From NCBI GenBank assembly GCA_030180135.1, contig CM058234.1, positions 4,402,001 to 4,466,000 of the forward strand: 64,000 nt of DNA, in the 5' to 3' direction. This document shows, one piece after another, positions 34,090-46,171 of this stretch. Position numbers and translations under genes: made by a program. How positions within the stretch are numbered: position 1 is the first letter of the stretch; the number at the start of each line of letters is the position of its first letter. Source of the stretch: Orychophragmus violaceus (Eukaryota > Streptophyta > Magnoliopsida > Brassicales > Brassicaceae). The notes under the pieces were generated by a model. That model was not told the DNA's origin and ran no database searches. It saw nothing but the letters and a program-made list of their open reading frames with translations.

Positions 34090-37000
34090 TTACATTTCAA
34101 TGTCTCTAATGCCTACAGCTTCAGTCAGGTACTCGAGCTTAGGCCTTGGGAGTGGCTTTGTCAACGGATCAGCGACATTATCATCTGTCGGAACTCGACT
34201 GATCTTGACTTCCTTTCTATTAATGATATCACATATCAAGTGAAATCTTCTTAGTATATGCTTGGATTTCTGGTGTGATCTTGGTTCCTTTGCCTGAGCT
34301 ATAGCACCATTGTTATCACAAAACAATGCCAGAGGCTCAGCTGCATTCGGTATCACACCTAGTTCAATAATGAACTTTCGTATCCAAACAGCTTCCTTCG
34401 CTGCTTCTGAGGCGGCGACATATTCAGCTTCTGCAGTGGAATCAGCAACGGTGTCTTGCTTGGAGCTTCTCCAACTGACTGCACCGCCATTCAGACAAAA
34501 GATATAACCGGACTGTGACCGGAAATCATCTTGGCCTGTCTGGAAACTTGCGTCCGTGAATCCACTGACTTCAAGCACATTACTTCCGCCGTACACCAAG
34601 AACTTATCCTTAGTATGTCTTAGATACTTCAGGATATTCTTGACGGCAATCCAGTGGCTTTCACCTGGATTTGACTGGTATCTACTCGTCATGCTCAATG
34701 CATAAGCAACATCAGGACGAGTACAGATCCTGGCATACATGATAGATCCTATTGCAGATGCATAAGGAATATTCTACATGCGCTCAAGCTCAGCATCCGT
34801 CGTAGGGCTCTGCTTCTTGCTTAGCGTTGTGCCATGTACCATTGGCGTGAAGCCCTTCTTGGAATCTGCCATGCTGAATCTATGCAGGACTTTGTCAATG
34901 TATGAATCTTGACACAAGCCTATCAGCCTTTTAGATCTATCCCGGTAGATCCGGATTCCAAGAACGTATGCGGCTTCACCCATGTCTTTCATGGAAAAAC
35001 AACTTCCAAGCCAATCCTTTACCGACCACAGCATTGGTACGTCGTTTCCGAGAAGCAGTATGTCATCGACATACAGAATAAGAAATACTATCTTGCTCCC
35101 ACTAGTCTTCTTATACACGCATTGTTCTTCTTCGTTTCTGATGAAGTCAAATTGCTTGATCGCTTCATCAAAACGAAGATTACAGCTCCTCGATGCTTGC
35201 TTTAATCCATAAATGGATTTATGAAGCTTGCATACCTTCCCAGCATTCTTTGGATCTATGTAACCGTCAGGTTGTGTCATATACACATCCTCTTCCAGAA
35301 TTCCATTCAGGAAGGCGGTTTTCACGTCCATCTGCCAAATTTCATAATCAAGAAAAGCTGCAGTTGCTAGTAGAATCCGAATAGATTTCATCATAGCCAC
35401 TGGGGAATAGGTTTCATCATAATCCACACCGTGAACTTGCCTGAAACCTTTTGCCACCAACCTGGCTTTATAAATCTGGACATTTCCATCCACGTCGATC
35501 TTCTTCTTGAAGATCCATTTACACTCGATGGCTTTTACACCAGCGGGTAAGTCAACCAATGAAAACACTTGGTTGACCGACATGGAGTCCATTTCGGAAT
35601 CAGTGGCCTTACGCCACTTAGAGGAATCTGGGCCCATCATGGCTTGATTGAAGTTCGATGGTTCATCACCATCAATGATCAGAAGATCATGACAGTTAGT
35701 CACGAGGAATCCTTGATATCTCTCGGGTTCGTGACGGATCCTCCCGGATCTTCGAACTTCAGGTACTACAGGTTCAGGCTCTACAATTTCTTGTAGGTCC
35801 TCCTGCTGCTCTTCCTCATTAGGTTGAGCAGTATCCTGTTCATCTTGAATTTCTTCAAGCAGTACCTTACTCCCACTTTTTTTCTTAGAGAGAAACTCCC
35901 TCTCAAGAAAATTACAATCCCGGGCAACAAAAATCTTGTTCTCGGATCGTAGGTAGAAGTAATAAGCCTTGGTCTCCTTCGGATAACCAATGAAGTAGCA
36001 TTTATCAGACTTTGGTGTAAGCTTGTCAGAGATCAATCTCTTGACATAGGCTTCACAACCCCAAATTCTAAGATAAGACAGCACTGGAGTTTCTCCAGTC
36101 CATAATTCATATGGTGTCTTAGCTACTGCTTTTGATGGCGCTCTATTTAGAGTGAACGCTGCTGTTAGCAGAGCATATCCCCAAAGGGATATTGGAAGGT
36201 CTGTGTGACTCATCATAGACCGAACCATATCCAATAAGGTCCGATTCCTCCTCTCAGATACACCATTCCATTGAGGTGTTCCAGGAGGAGTGAGTTGGGA
36301 AACTATCCCACACTCTCTCAGATGATCACTGAACTCTTGGCTCAAGTATTCTCCTCCTCGGTCGGACCGAAGAGCTTTAATGCTTTTGCCAAGTTGGTTC
36401 TGTACTTCGTTTTGGAATTCTCTGAATCTCTCAAACGATTCAGACTTATGTTTCATTAAATAAACATATCCATACCTGCTGAAATCATCAGTGAAGGTAA
36501 TGAAGTACTGATAGTTTCCTCTTGCATTTGTGGACATTGGGCCACACACATTAGTGTGTATCAGGCCCAATAAGTCACTGGCCCTCTCGTTGGGTTTATT
36601 AAAGGGGGCCCGCGTCATTTTGCCCATCAGGCAGGATTCGCATTTCTCACATGTCTCAAAGTCAAATGAGCCAAGAAGTCCATTCGAATGGAGCCTCTTA
36701 ATGCGTTTCTCACTGATGTGCCCTAAACGACAATGCCATAGAAACGTTCGGTTCTCCTCATTAGGTTTGAACCGTTTGGTATTAATGTTATAAATTGGCG
36801 CGGATTGATCAAGTATGTAAAGCCCATTCGTAAGAGGGGCACAACCATAGAACAAATTATTGCGATTGAAGGAACATAATTTATTCTTAACTGAAAAATC
36901 ATAACCTTCCAAATCCAACAAAGAAACTGAAATAATATTTCTGCTTATCGCAGGTACAAAATAGCAGTTATTAAGTTCTAAAACCAATCCCGAAGGTAAA

Positions 37001-38064
37001 GACAACAAGTATGTGCCTACAGCTAGTGCAGGAACTTTCGCTCCATTCCCAACTCGTAGCTCCACTTGTCCTTGCTTCAGCTTCCTACTGTTGCTGAGTG
37101 CCTGCATATTAGTACAAATATGAGCCCCACAACCAGTATCCATAACCCATGAGGTATTATAAGAAGTAGTTGTATTAACTTCTATAACAAAAATACCTGA
37201 TGAAGAAGTCTCCAGAGTCTTCTTCTTCAATTCCTTTAGACCTTCCAGGAATTTCTTACATTCTCTCCTCCAATGCCCCGGTTCTTTGCAGAACCTGCAG
37301 ATGTCAGTAGGCCCAGCCTTGGACTTGGGCTTGGGCTTTGACGTGTCCTTGTCCGAGACTTGAACAGCCTTAGCCTTTCCCTTGTCCTTGGCAGAGGATT
37401 TCTTAAAGCCCTTGCCCTTTTGCACCATAAGCACGTTGGGGTCCTTGGCTTTCCTCAAGTTGGGCTCTGCAGTCTTGAGCATTCCATGAAGCTCAGGCAA
37501 TGTCTTAGTCAAGCCATGCATATTGAAGTTCAGAATGAACTGATCATAGCTTGCAGGCAAAGACTGCAGAATGATGTCGCAGGCAAGTTCATGGCTGATA
37601 GGGCAGTCGAGTTTCTGAAGATGATCGAGATAACCCATCATCTTCAGGACATGAGGACTCACTGCCGCACTTGCAGCCATTTTGCAGTCTAAGAGGTTCT
37701 TAATTGTCTGGAACCTCTCAGTCCTTGCCTGCTCCTGAAAAAGCGATTTCAGGCTTGCCATTATCTCGATGGGCGACAGCACACTCTCGAATTGCATTTG
37801 CAGTTCAGGAGTCATGGTTGCCAACATCAGGCAATAGACATCATTTTCATCTGACGAATGCTTTTTCCAAGCATTCTGCAGATTCCTGGCGGCATTGTTT
37901 GGAGGCCTCTCGGGGAGGGGATCACGAAGGACATATTCCTTCTTCTCCTGCTTGAGGACCAGCCTCAAGTTCCTCGACCACGTCAGGAAGTTCGTTCCAG
38001 TCAGCTTCTCTTTGTCGAGAACTGACCGGATTGAGAATGTGTTTTGAGTGCTTGTAGTAGTCAT
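34090..38064 (-). pseudogene. gag-pol: Copia-B gag-pol, one in-frame stop
   Basis: A single frame of 1,324 positions broken only by a TAG at 34771-34773, between LERM and NIPYASAIG at the RT/RNase H junction. Gag has a capsid domain and a CCHC knuckle CRFCKEPGHWRREC (256-269). Protease: MDTGCGAH (D309-T-G). Integrase: WHCRLGH and CEKCESC, then IHTNVCGPM, where the usual catalytic Asp is Asn505; SDRGGEY and GVSERRN keep the other two. RT has YVDD. RNase H has FTDASF, AEAEYVAASEA and FCDNNGA. The stop removes RNase H and the Asn removes one integrase metal ligand, so it is probably not autonomous. Confidence 0.9.
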
Positions 38065-39602
38065 TGCTGAAATTTGAGATAAAAAGGATTTTAGTTAATA
38101 TGTTCAACATGAGTAATCTCGCATTATATTCAATAACATTAGTTACCCTCAATAGAATATAATGATTCCAAGATCCACATATAACTAAGATCAAAGTGGG
38201 CCACTGGCCGTCACCCAACCTTAGCTTATATCGGTAAGCCCTATCTCGGCTAATTATATCCGTGATATAACTCTTGGTTGTGAATCTGGGCCCGAGGCCC
38301 AATCCACACTGATGTCTCAAGGTCCGGGACTCCCGATGACCCAGTCAAGAAAACCAGACTATACAGTCATGTAATCACTAATGTCTGGGACTCCCAATAA
38401 CATTAATGAATCACAAATTGTCTTACCCACGCAAAAGATAGACACCCTCACACTGTAAGGCCATGTGTACAATTGAATGGGTTTCAACAGCTGACATAGA
38501 CTGGACAAGACATCCAACGCTTGATATTATTTGAGGTTTATAGGTTTTCTTAAAATTTCATCCCAAAATAGAAGATTACTATTTTGGGAAACTTTCCATT
38601 TTGGGAAACCTACTGTTTTTGGAAACTTTCATAATTGGAAACTTCCTAAAAATTGGAAACTTTCTAACTATAGAAATTTCCTAAATATCCAAAACATGCA
38701 AATCTAGAAACTTCTATTCCAAGAAACTTTCTAATTTAATATTTTGAAACAAATTAATTTAAAATCGAATTTTAATTATTAAATGAAAATTTTAAATTAA
38801 ATCTGAAGAAAAGACTCAAATAACTGGCCCAATTGTTTTAACTTCTTGGCCCAAGGCCCAAGAATTGGTCTATGTCCAAGACATAACCCAATTGCCCAAT
38901 TAAATGACATAACCGGTCTGGTTCATTAAAATTGGTCTAACCAAGATTAATTACTACGATAACCACAATTGTTAACCGGTTATTTACTAAACCGGATTTT
39001 CTCAATTTATTTGGTCCAACCAAATCAAATTAGAAAACCACTGGTTTAGGCACTAAATCCAATTTTAAACGACATTGGATTTCTTATCACGGTTTAACCA
39101 GATTTAATAAATTTTATTAAGTCTGTAAACCGTGACGATTAAATTTTAATTATTTTAAACCGAACCACCACAAACCAAAACGAACCGACCGATTGGTCAC
39201 GTGAACCGATCACGATCGGGACAGCGCAAGCTTCACGCGATCGAGAGGCGGGACACGATCGGGACGAGAGGCGGGACGGGATGGGACGGGCGATAGGCGG
39301 GTCGAGAGAGGCGGGACACGGGATCGGTCCATCTCTCGCGCCTCAACGCCGATCGGGACGACGACGCGACACGATCCGGTCAAGCGATCGGTCCGTGCGT
39401 CATTCCGATCCGGACGTGCGATCCTTGGATGATCCACACTCCGACGCATACCAATCCAAAAGGATCGGATCATGCGATTTTAGTTTAGGGTTTTAACATT
39501 TGTTTCTTAAGTGTTTTACTTATCAATTTCAAGCAAAGATTGATTCAAACACTTCTAAACAACCTAAACATGATTCTAACAAGAAATCCTAATAGAACCA
39601 AT
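38065..39602 (-). other. 5' leader of Copia-B
   Basis: About 1.5 kb without coding capacity. 39180-39370 is GC-rich with recurrent GGCGGGAC/CGATCGGGAC motifs, unlike the AT-rich remainder, which has AAACCGG-type repeats. Confidence 0.6.
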
Positions 39603-39616
39603 GGCTCTGATACCAC

Positions 39617-40233
39617 TGAAGGATTGTTTAGTGTTTGTCCTGGTTTAATTCTGTCAGATTAAACTCTACTAAACATATTGGATCTAGGTTCTTTGCAGAA
39701 TCATAAAGGGATCTCAGTAAATACCTTGTTTATGCAGCGGATTAGAGAGGTATCGTCAGAGATCAGCAGAACCGCCAAGGGACAGCTCCTCCAGAGGTTC
39801 ACACACGCACACTTCAGGAAGAATGGCTGCTAGACCAGAGAGGAGGGAGGCGCAGAGAGAGTTGTGAGAGAGAGCAACTAGGTTAAGTTTTAGTTATAAA
39901 ACTCTTGTCTAGTTCTGTTGGGCTTTTGGGCCCAAATCCCAGTCTGATTAAATCCCTTAGATTTAATCAGGCCCTTTAATCTCTCTAAGTATAGTAAATG
40001 CCTGGCACTTTTACCGTACTTCTGCTGAACCATTCCCTTATAGTTTTCCTGTTAGCTTAGGCGTGTGACCCATATGGGATCATATAATAAAGGCAATAAA
40101 TCCAAGACTTACAGATCATGAGCGGACTCTAGCAAGCCATCATGACCCCCAGTATTATATGACTTATGTTTGATCATTGACATACTCTTACTTTCTAGAG
40201 ACAGTACAGAGATTACTGGACATAATTTCAACA
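39617..40233 (-). repeat. Copia-B 5' LTR (right)
   Basis: 617 bp; promoter LTR for the minus-strand element. Confidence 0.9.
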
Positions 40234-40238
40234 TGACC

Positions 40239-43200
40239 TTGGTTCTTTTGCCTGAGAAATGGCTCCATTGTTATCACAGAACAAAGCCATTGGCTCCACG
40301 ATACTAGGAACCACACCAAGCTCAGTCATGAACTTCTTAATCCAAACAGCTTCCTTTGCCGCTTCCGAAGCAGCAACATATTCAGCTTCCGTTGTGGAAT
40401 CAGCTACGGTATTCTGCTTAGAGCTCTTCCAGCTCACTGCACCGCCATTTAGACAGAAGACATATTCAGATTGTGATCGAAAATCGTCTCTGTCCGTCTG
40501 AAAACTCGCATCGGTGAATCCATTCACCACAAGTTCTTCACTTCCTCCATACACAAGGAATTTATCCTTAGTATGTCTCAAATACTTGAGAATATTCTTG
40601 ACAGCTGTCCAGTGAACTTCACCTGGATCAGATTGGTATCTACTCGTCATGCTTAACGCGTAAGCTACATCTGGACGAGTGCAGAGCATGGCATACATAA
40701 TAGATCCTATTGCAGAAGCATAAGGAATCCTATTCATGCGTTCTCGCTCAGCAGGTGTCGCCGGACACTGCTTCTTGCTGAGACTCATGCCATGAGACAT
40801 CGATATGAAGCCCTTCTTGGAATCTTGCATCCTGAATCTGTGCAACACCTTATCAATGTAAGTGTCCTGGCACAATCCAATCAGCCTATTCAATCTATCT
40901 CTGTAGATTCTGATTTCAAGAATGTATGCGGCTTCTCCCATGTCTTTCATAGAAAAACAACTTCCAAGCCAAGTTTGACAGACTGAAGCAACGGAACGTC
41001 ATTACCGAGGAGGAGTATGTCATCGACATACAGTACAAGAAACGCAATTTTGCTCCCACTAGTCTTCTTGTAAACACATGGTTCTTCTTCGTTCTTGATG
41101 AAACCAAATTGTTTAACTGATTCATCAAAACGAAGATTCCAACTCCGTGATGCTTGCTTCAATCCATAAATGGATTTATGAAGCTTGCATACCATCCCAG
41201 CTTTCTTAGGATCGACAAAACCTTCAGGCTGTGTCATATACACATCCTCTTCCAGAATACCATTCAGGAATGCAGTTTTGACATCCATTTGCCAAATCTC
41301 ATAATCATAATGAGCAGCAATTGCTAGAAGAATCCGAATGGATTTAAGCATAGCGACTGGGGAATAGGTTTCATCATAGTCAATACCATGAATTTGCTTG
41401 AAACCTTTAGCCACCAACCTCGCTTTGTAAATCTGTACATTGCCATCCACGTCAATCTTCTTCTTGAAGATCCATTTACACTCAATGGCTTTAGCACCAT
41501 TAGGTAAATCGACCAAGGACCATACTTGGTTTTCTGACATGGATCCCATTTCGGACTTAGAGGCTCCAAGCCATTTTTTGGAGTCCGGGCCCATCATTGC
41601 TTCCGCGAAGGTCGCTGGTTCGTCACTATCAATGATCATCAGATCATTTGAATCGTTCACGAGAAATCCATAGTATCTCTCGGGTTCGTGACGGATCCTT
41701 CCGGATCTGCGAACTTCAGGCTCTACAGGCGCCGGTTCCACAGAACTTTGTGGATCCAGCTGCTGCTCTTCCTCAATAGGAAGAGTAGCTTCCTGTGCAT
41801 CTTGAATTTCTTCAAGATGTACTTTACTCCCACTGTTTTTCTTAGAGAGAAACTCCCTCTCAAGAAAAGAACAGTCCCGAGCAACAAATACTTTGTTCTC
41901 AGATTGGTTGTAAAAGTAGTATGCCTTGGTTTCCTTAGGATAACCAACGAAGTAGCATTTATCTGATTTGGGTGCAAGCTTGTCAGAGATTAAACGTTTG
42001 ACATAAGCTTCACAACCCCAAATCCTCAGGAAAGACAGACTAGGAACATTCCCAGTCCACATTTCATGTGGTGTCTTTTCCACTGATTTAGATGGCACCC
42101 TATTTAGTGTAAACGCAGACGTTTCTAGAGCGTATCCCCAAAAGGATAATGGAAGATTAGAATGACTCATCATAGACCGAACCATATCCAATAAGGTTCG
42201 ATTTCTCCTCTCTGACACTCCATTCCATTGGGGTGTACCAGGAGGAGTGAGTTGTGAAATAATTCCACACTCGCTCAGATAGTCGCTGAATTCTTGACTT
42301 AAGTATTCTCCTCCGCGATCCGATCGCAGAACTTTGATACTTTTGCAAAGTTGATTCTGTACTTCATTCTTGAATTCCTTGAATCTATCAAAGGATTCTG
42401 ACTTGTGTCTCATCAAATAGACATAGCCATACCTACTGAAGTCATCAGTGAAGGTAATGAAGTACTTGTAATTTCCTCTAGCAACAGTACTCATCGGCCC
42501 ACATACATCAGTATTTATAAGGCCCAATAAGTCACTGGCCCTTTCATTTGGTTTGTTGAAAGGGGCTCTAGCCATTTTGCCCACCAAGCAAGATTCGCAT
42601 TTCTCACATGATTCAAAATCAAATGAGCCCAGAAGCCCATTACGATGGAGCCTTTGGATGCGTTTCTCATTGATATGGCCCAAACGACAATGCCATAAGA
42701 AAGTCGGGTTTTCGTCATTGGACTTAAACCGCTTTGTATTTATGTTAAAGTTAGGCATTTCTTGGTCTAATACATATAACCCATTTCCTAATGGGGCGCT
42801 ACCATAAAACGTACCATCACGATTAAAAGAACAAACTTTATTCTTAACAGCAAAATCAAAACCTTCCAAATCCAAAACGGAAACTGAAATTATGTTTCTG
42901 CTAATCGCAGGTACAAAGTAGCAATTATTCAAAATTAAAACCATGCCCGAAGGTAAGGACAACTCGTAGGTGCCTACGGCCTGTGCAGCAACCTTAGCTC
43001 CATTCCCGACCCGTAGCTCTACTTGTCCTTTCTTCAGCATCCTACTGTTTCTTAGTGCCTGCACATCAGTACAAATGTGAGCACCGCAGCCGGTATCCAA
43101 TACCCACGAAGTAGAACGAGAAGATATAACATTAAGTTCGATAACATAAATACCTGAATCAGACGCATCATACGTCTTTTTCAGCTTCTTGTAATCTTCC

Positions 43201-44003
43201 TTGAACTTCTTGCAGTCTCTCTTCCAATGCCCCAACTGCTTGCAGTAGTTGCACTTATCCTCAGGAGAAGGCCCGGATTTGGGCTTGGGCTTGGGCTTGT
43301 CTTGACTTTCAGTCTCGACAACCTGGGCCTTTCCCTTGTCCTTCTTCGGTTTCTTAAACCTTTTACCCCTTTGTACCATCAGGACACTGGGAGTAGCCTT
43401 CTTGAGATTTGGCTCTGCTGTCTTCAGCATACCGTGCAACTCAGTCAATGTCTTAGTCATGTTTTGCATGTTGTAGTTCAGATCAAAACACGACGGCAAA
43501 GACTGCAGAATCATGTCAGTGGCTAGCTCCTCGCTAATGGCACAGTCCAGTTTCCCCAGGTTATCAATGTAACCCATCATTTTAAGGACATGAGGACTTA
43601 CTGGACTGTCCTTAGCCAGCTTGCAATCCATGAGAGATTTAACCGTCTGGTATCTCTCTGTGCGAGCTTGCTCCTGAAACAAAGCTTTCAGGCTGTTAAT
43701 CATCTCAATGGGTGACATCACGTTCTCATATTGCTTATGCAGCTCAGAGTTCATAGTCACCAGCATTAGACAATTAACATCTTTGACATCAGCTGAATGC
43801 TTATCCCAAGCATTCTTTTCTGTCTGCGGGGCATTGGAACGTGGCCTCTCGGTGAGAACTCTTTCAAGGACATATTCCTTGTTCTCCTGCCTGAGAACTA
43901 TTCTCAGGTTCCGATACCATTCCAAGAAATTAGATCCATTTAACTTGTCCTTCTCAAGGACGGATCTCAGTGAGAAAGTGTTGATGTGATTTGAGACAGA
44001 CAT
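40239..44003 (-). pseudogene. gag-pol: Copia-A gag-pol, frameshifted and truncated by Copia-B
   Basis: The first frame (44003-40947) encodes gag, protease, integrase and most of RT: CCHC knuckle CNYCKQLGHWKRDC, protease LDTGCGAH, integrase NTDVCGPM (Asp kept), SDRGGEY and GVSERRN, and RT YVDD. A one-base loss near 40970 (expected SVKxWLGSCFS, seen SVKLGLEVVF) shifts the frame. Pol then continues at 40950-40239 (KDMGEAAYILEI, FTDASF, CDNNGAISQAKEPR) until Copia-B cuts it; the last 63 codons are at 32436-32626. Close in sequence to Copia-B, so the two belong to one lineage. Confidence 0.88.
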
Positions 44004-45356
44004 AGCTGTAATTCAAAAAGGTAGATTTTAGTTATAATGCTCAAGAAATGAGAGTTCTTATCTAATAAGAAAACTCGCATTGTATTCAAAACAATGTTTC
44101 CTCAGATGAATACAATGAGCCAAGATCCTCAGATTACTAAAATTCGAGTGGGCGACTCGCCGTTACTCAAACTTCAGTCATCTAGGTAAGCAAATCATTG
44201 CTAATTGTACCCAGTACAACTCCTGGTCGTGGATAAGACAAACTATGTTTAATCCACTCTGATGTCTCTGGGCCCAGAACTTCTGACAGCCCAGTCAAGT
44301 AAAACCAACCTCTTCTGTCTTGTGATCATTAATAGTTGCACTGCAAATCTATCAATGATCACCTGCATTTCTTATGTTGCTGTGGACACCAAGGACTCCA
44401 AGGATGTCCAACAACAACACGAGTCGTGACAGTAGACGAGATCGGGCAAGACATCAAGATCACTTGATATTTAGTTGAGGAAAGGAACTATTTAATCTTG
44501 ATGCATATCCAATATACATCCAAGAATTTATTAATTTATTTAAAACATTCAGTTTTATTTAGTTTAGATTCATCTACAACTTTTAGGATTAACTTGTTCT
44601 GGTATATGCAAATATGTGGTCCAACCAGCATATCTGCGAACGTCGTGTCGATCGATTCCTACTAAGGGCATCGGTCGATGCAACTAGAATTAAACCGTTC
44701 TTCGATAACCGGTCAAACCAGATCGAGTTTTCATTACCGATTCAATTGGTTTCATTACCGATTCAATCCAATTGAACCGGTTCGGTTTAATAGTCCATGT
44801 CGATCGTCACACACTGTGCGTCGATCGACATGACCGAACCAGAACCAATTGGTTAATGAAATTAACCGAGCGAGATAACCGGTTAATCCAATTGAACCGA
44901 TCTATCTAATCGCATTGCCTGTGTCGACCGACACACCCAGTGTGTCGATCGACACAGCAGGAATACAGGTACTCGATCTCAGATCGAAACCCTAAAATTA
45001 TTTGCGAATTTTCGCCTTGTGTCGACCGACACACGCTTTGTGTCGATCGACACTTTGCGACAAACCCTAAAAAAAAATTCATTGCGAGTTTTCGCTCTGT
45101 GTCGACCGACACACGCTTTGTGTCGATCGACACCCTGCGACAAACCCTAAAATTTTACGTTTTTGTTTCGCGGCGTGTCGACCGACACACGCTTTGTGTC
45201 GATCGACACAGTGCGATTTCAACAGAATCATCGTTTTCAACATGAACAAAAATCCGAGATTAACATTCAATAAAACGATTTTAACAGGCAAAATTCAATC
45301 CAACAACATCAAGTTTCGAATTAATTTTACCAGATTCAATAACTAAACCCTAACAT
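44004..45356 (-). other. 5' leader of Copia-A
   Basis: About 1.35 kb of non-coding leader that contains the paired-dyad repeats described separately. Short ORFs across it (CRSTQ- or VDRHT-like peptides) are translations of the repeat, not genes. Confidence 0.7.
44798..45208. repeat. Array of paired 12-bp dyads at 21-bp spacing
   Basis: The dyad TGTCGATCGACA and its variant TGTCGACCGACA occur in pairs with starts at 44798/44819, 44922/44943, 45020/45041, 45100/45121 and 45176/45197, always 21 bp apart. The first pair has one-base variants. The last three pairs sit in larger repeats of about 76-80 bp that also share TGCGACAAACCCTAAA. The 9-bp spacer is CACGCTTTG in three of the pairs. Confidence 0.9.
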
Positions 45357-45369
45357 GCTCTGATACCAC

Positions 45370-46008
45370 TGTTGGATCCCACTTGATCTAGGGTTTGATA
45401 TATTGAATGAAAACCAACCTCGTTCTTACCTTTCTGGCAGCGGAATTGAGATGGTGAACGAGATCAGTGGAGCAACGCAAACGCCTTGCCTCTACCAGAT
45501 ACACACGCACGCTCCCTGGAAACGGGATGCTAGTGCCGGATCAACGGGAATCGATTCTCTCTGGTGTTTCTACTGTTTCTGTCAAGAAAAGTCAACTGCC
45601 TAGTGTTTAGGTCGAAACTTACTTGTTATATCCGACCTCAAACACAATTAACGGGCCAGACTTAATCAAGTCTTAATTCGAAAAGCCTTTCGAAAAACCC
45701 GAACTGTGTCGATCGACACACAAACTGTGTCGATCGACACAACACCATTTTATCGATTGTAATGTGTATCCAATACACATTAATATGATCATTACCATAA
45801 TGATCATTCCCATGTCGTAGCTTCCAGTTTGCTTAGGTGTGTGACCCTATAGGATCATATAGTACTGGTAGTAAGTTCATAACTTACAGATTGCAAGAGG
45901 CTTCTAGCAAAGCATTGCAACCGCCCAGTACTACACGAATGTCTGATCTCGACACACAACTATCATCAAGAGTGAGTACAAGTGTGATTTCAGGACACTA
46001 TCCCAACA
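45370..46008 (-). repeat. Copia-A 5' LTR (right)
   Basis: Same as the left LTR plus one 21-bp unit, so it has two dyads (45707-45718 and 45728-45739) where the left has one. Confidence 0.9.
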
Positions 46009-46013
46009 ACATG

Positions 46014-46171
46014 AGGCCATGATGAGAGAGCATGCTGAGTGGGAGCATGAGCTGATGCAGAGGTGCGCAGCGTGGCAGCAGGAGCAGGAGCGGATGCATC
46101 ATGACCATGATCAGGTACAACATGAGCAGATGCAGGTGCATCATGAGCAGGGGCATCATGATCAGGGGTAG
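46014..46171 (+). pseudogene. Element C gag-like ORF, continuation after Copia-A
   Basis: Joined across one copy of the ACATG duplication, the frame continues as EAMMREHAEWEHELMQ into a His/Gln/Met-rich tail and stops at 46169-46171. The exact restoration of frame confirms that Copia-A inserted inside this ORF. Confidence 0.6.

Larger units (their letters stand above)
32627..40233 (-). mobile_element. Copia-B: Ty1/Copia retrotransposon nested in Copia-A
   Basis: Two 617-bp LTRs (32627-33243 and 39617-40233), TGAAGGATTG...TTCCAACA, differ at about four sites by eye. TGACC flanks both sides (32622-32626 and 40234-40238). On the minus strand the primer site GGTATCAGAGCC (39603-39615) and polypurine tract AAGTGGGAGAT (next to 33243) are intact. 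The gag-pol ORF has one in-frame stop and an altered integrase residue. The higher LTR identity fits its being younger than Copia-A. Confidence 0.93.
30997..46008 (-). mobile_element. Copia-A: Ty1/Copia retrotransposon, disrupted by nested Copia-B
   Basis: LTRs 30997-31614 (618 bp) and 45370-46008 (639 bp) are flanked by ACATG (30992-30996 and 46009-46013). On the minus strand the primer site is perfect (TGGTATCAGAGC, 45357-45368) and the polypurine tract AAGTGGGAGAT abuts the left LTR at 31615. The LTRs differ by one 21-bp insertion and about eight substitutions. Pol carries a frameshift and is split by Copia-B, so the element is dead. Confidence 0.92.

Noticed and set aside
44906..45291. 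CRISPR-like array or tandem CRSTQ/VDRHT protein
   Set aside because: The regular palindromes mimic a CRISPR array, but this is a plant nuclear retrotransposon leader with unequal spacing between units. The ORFs are translations of the repeat in several frames.
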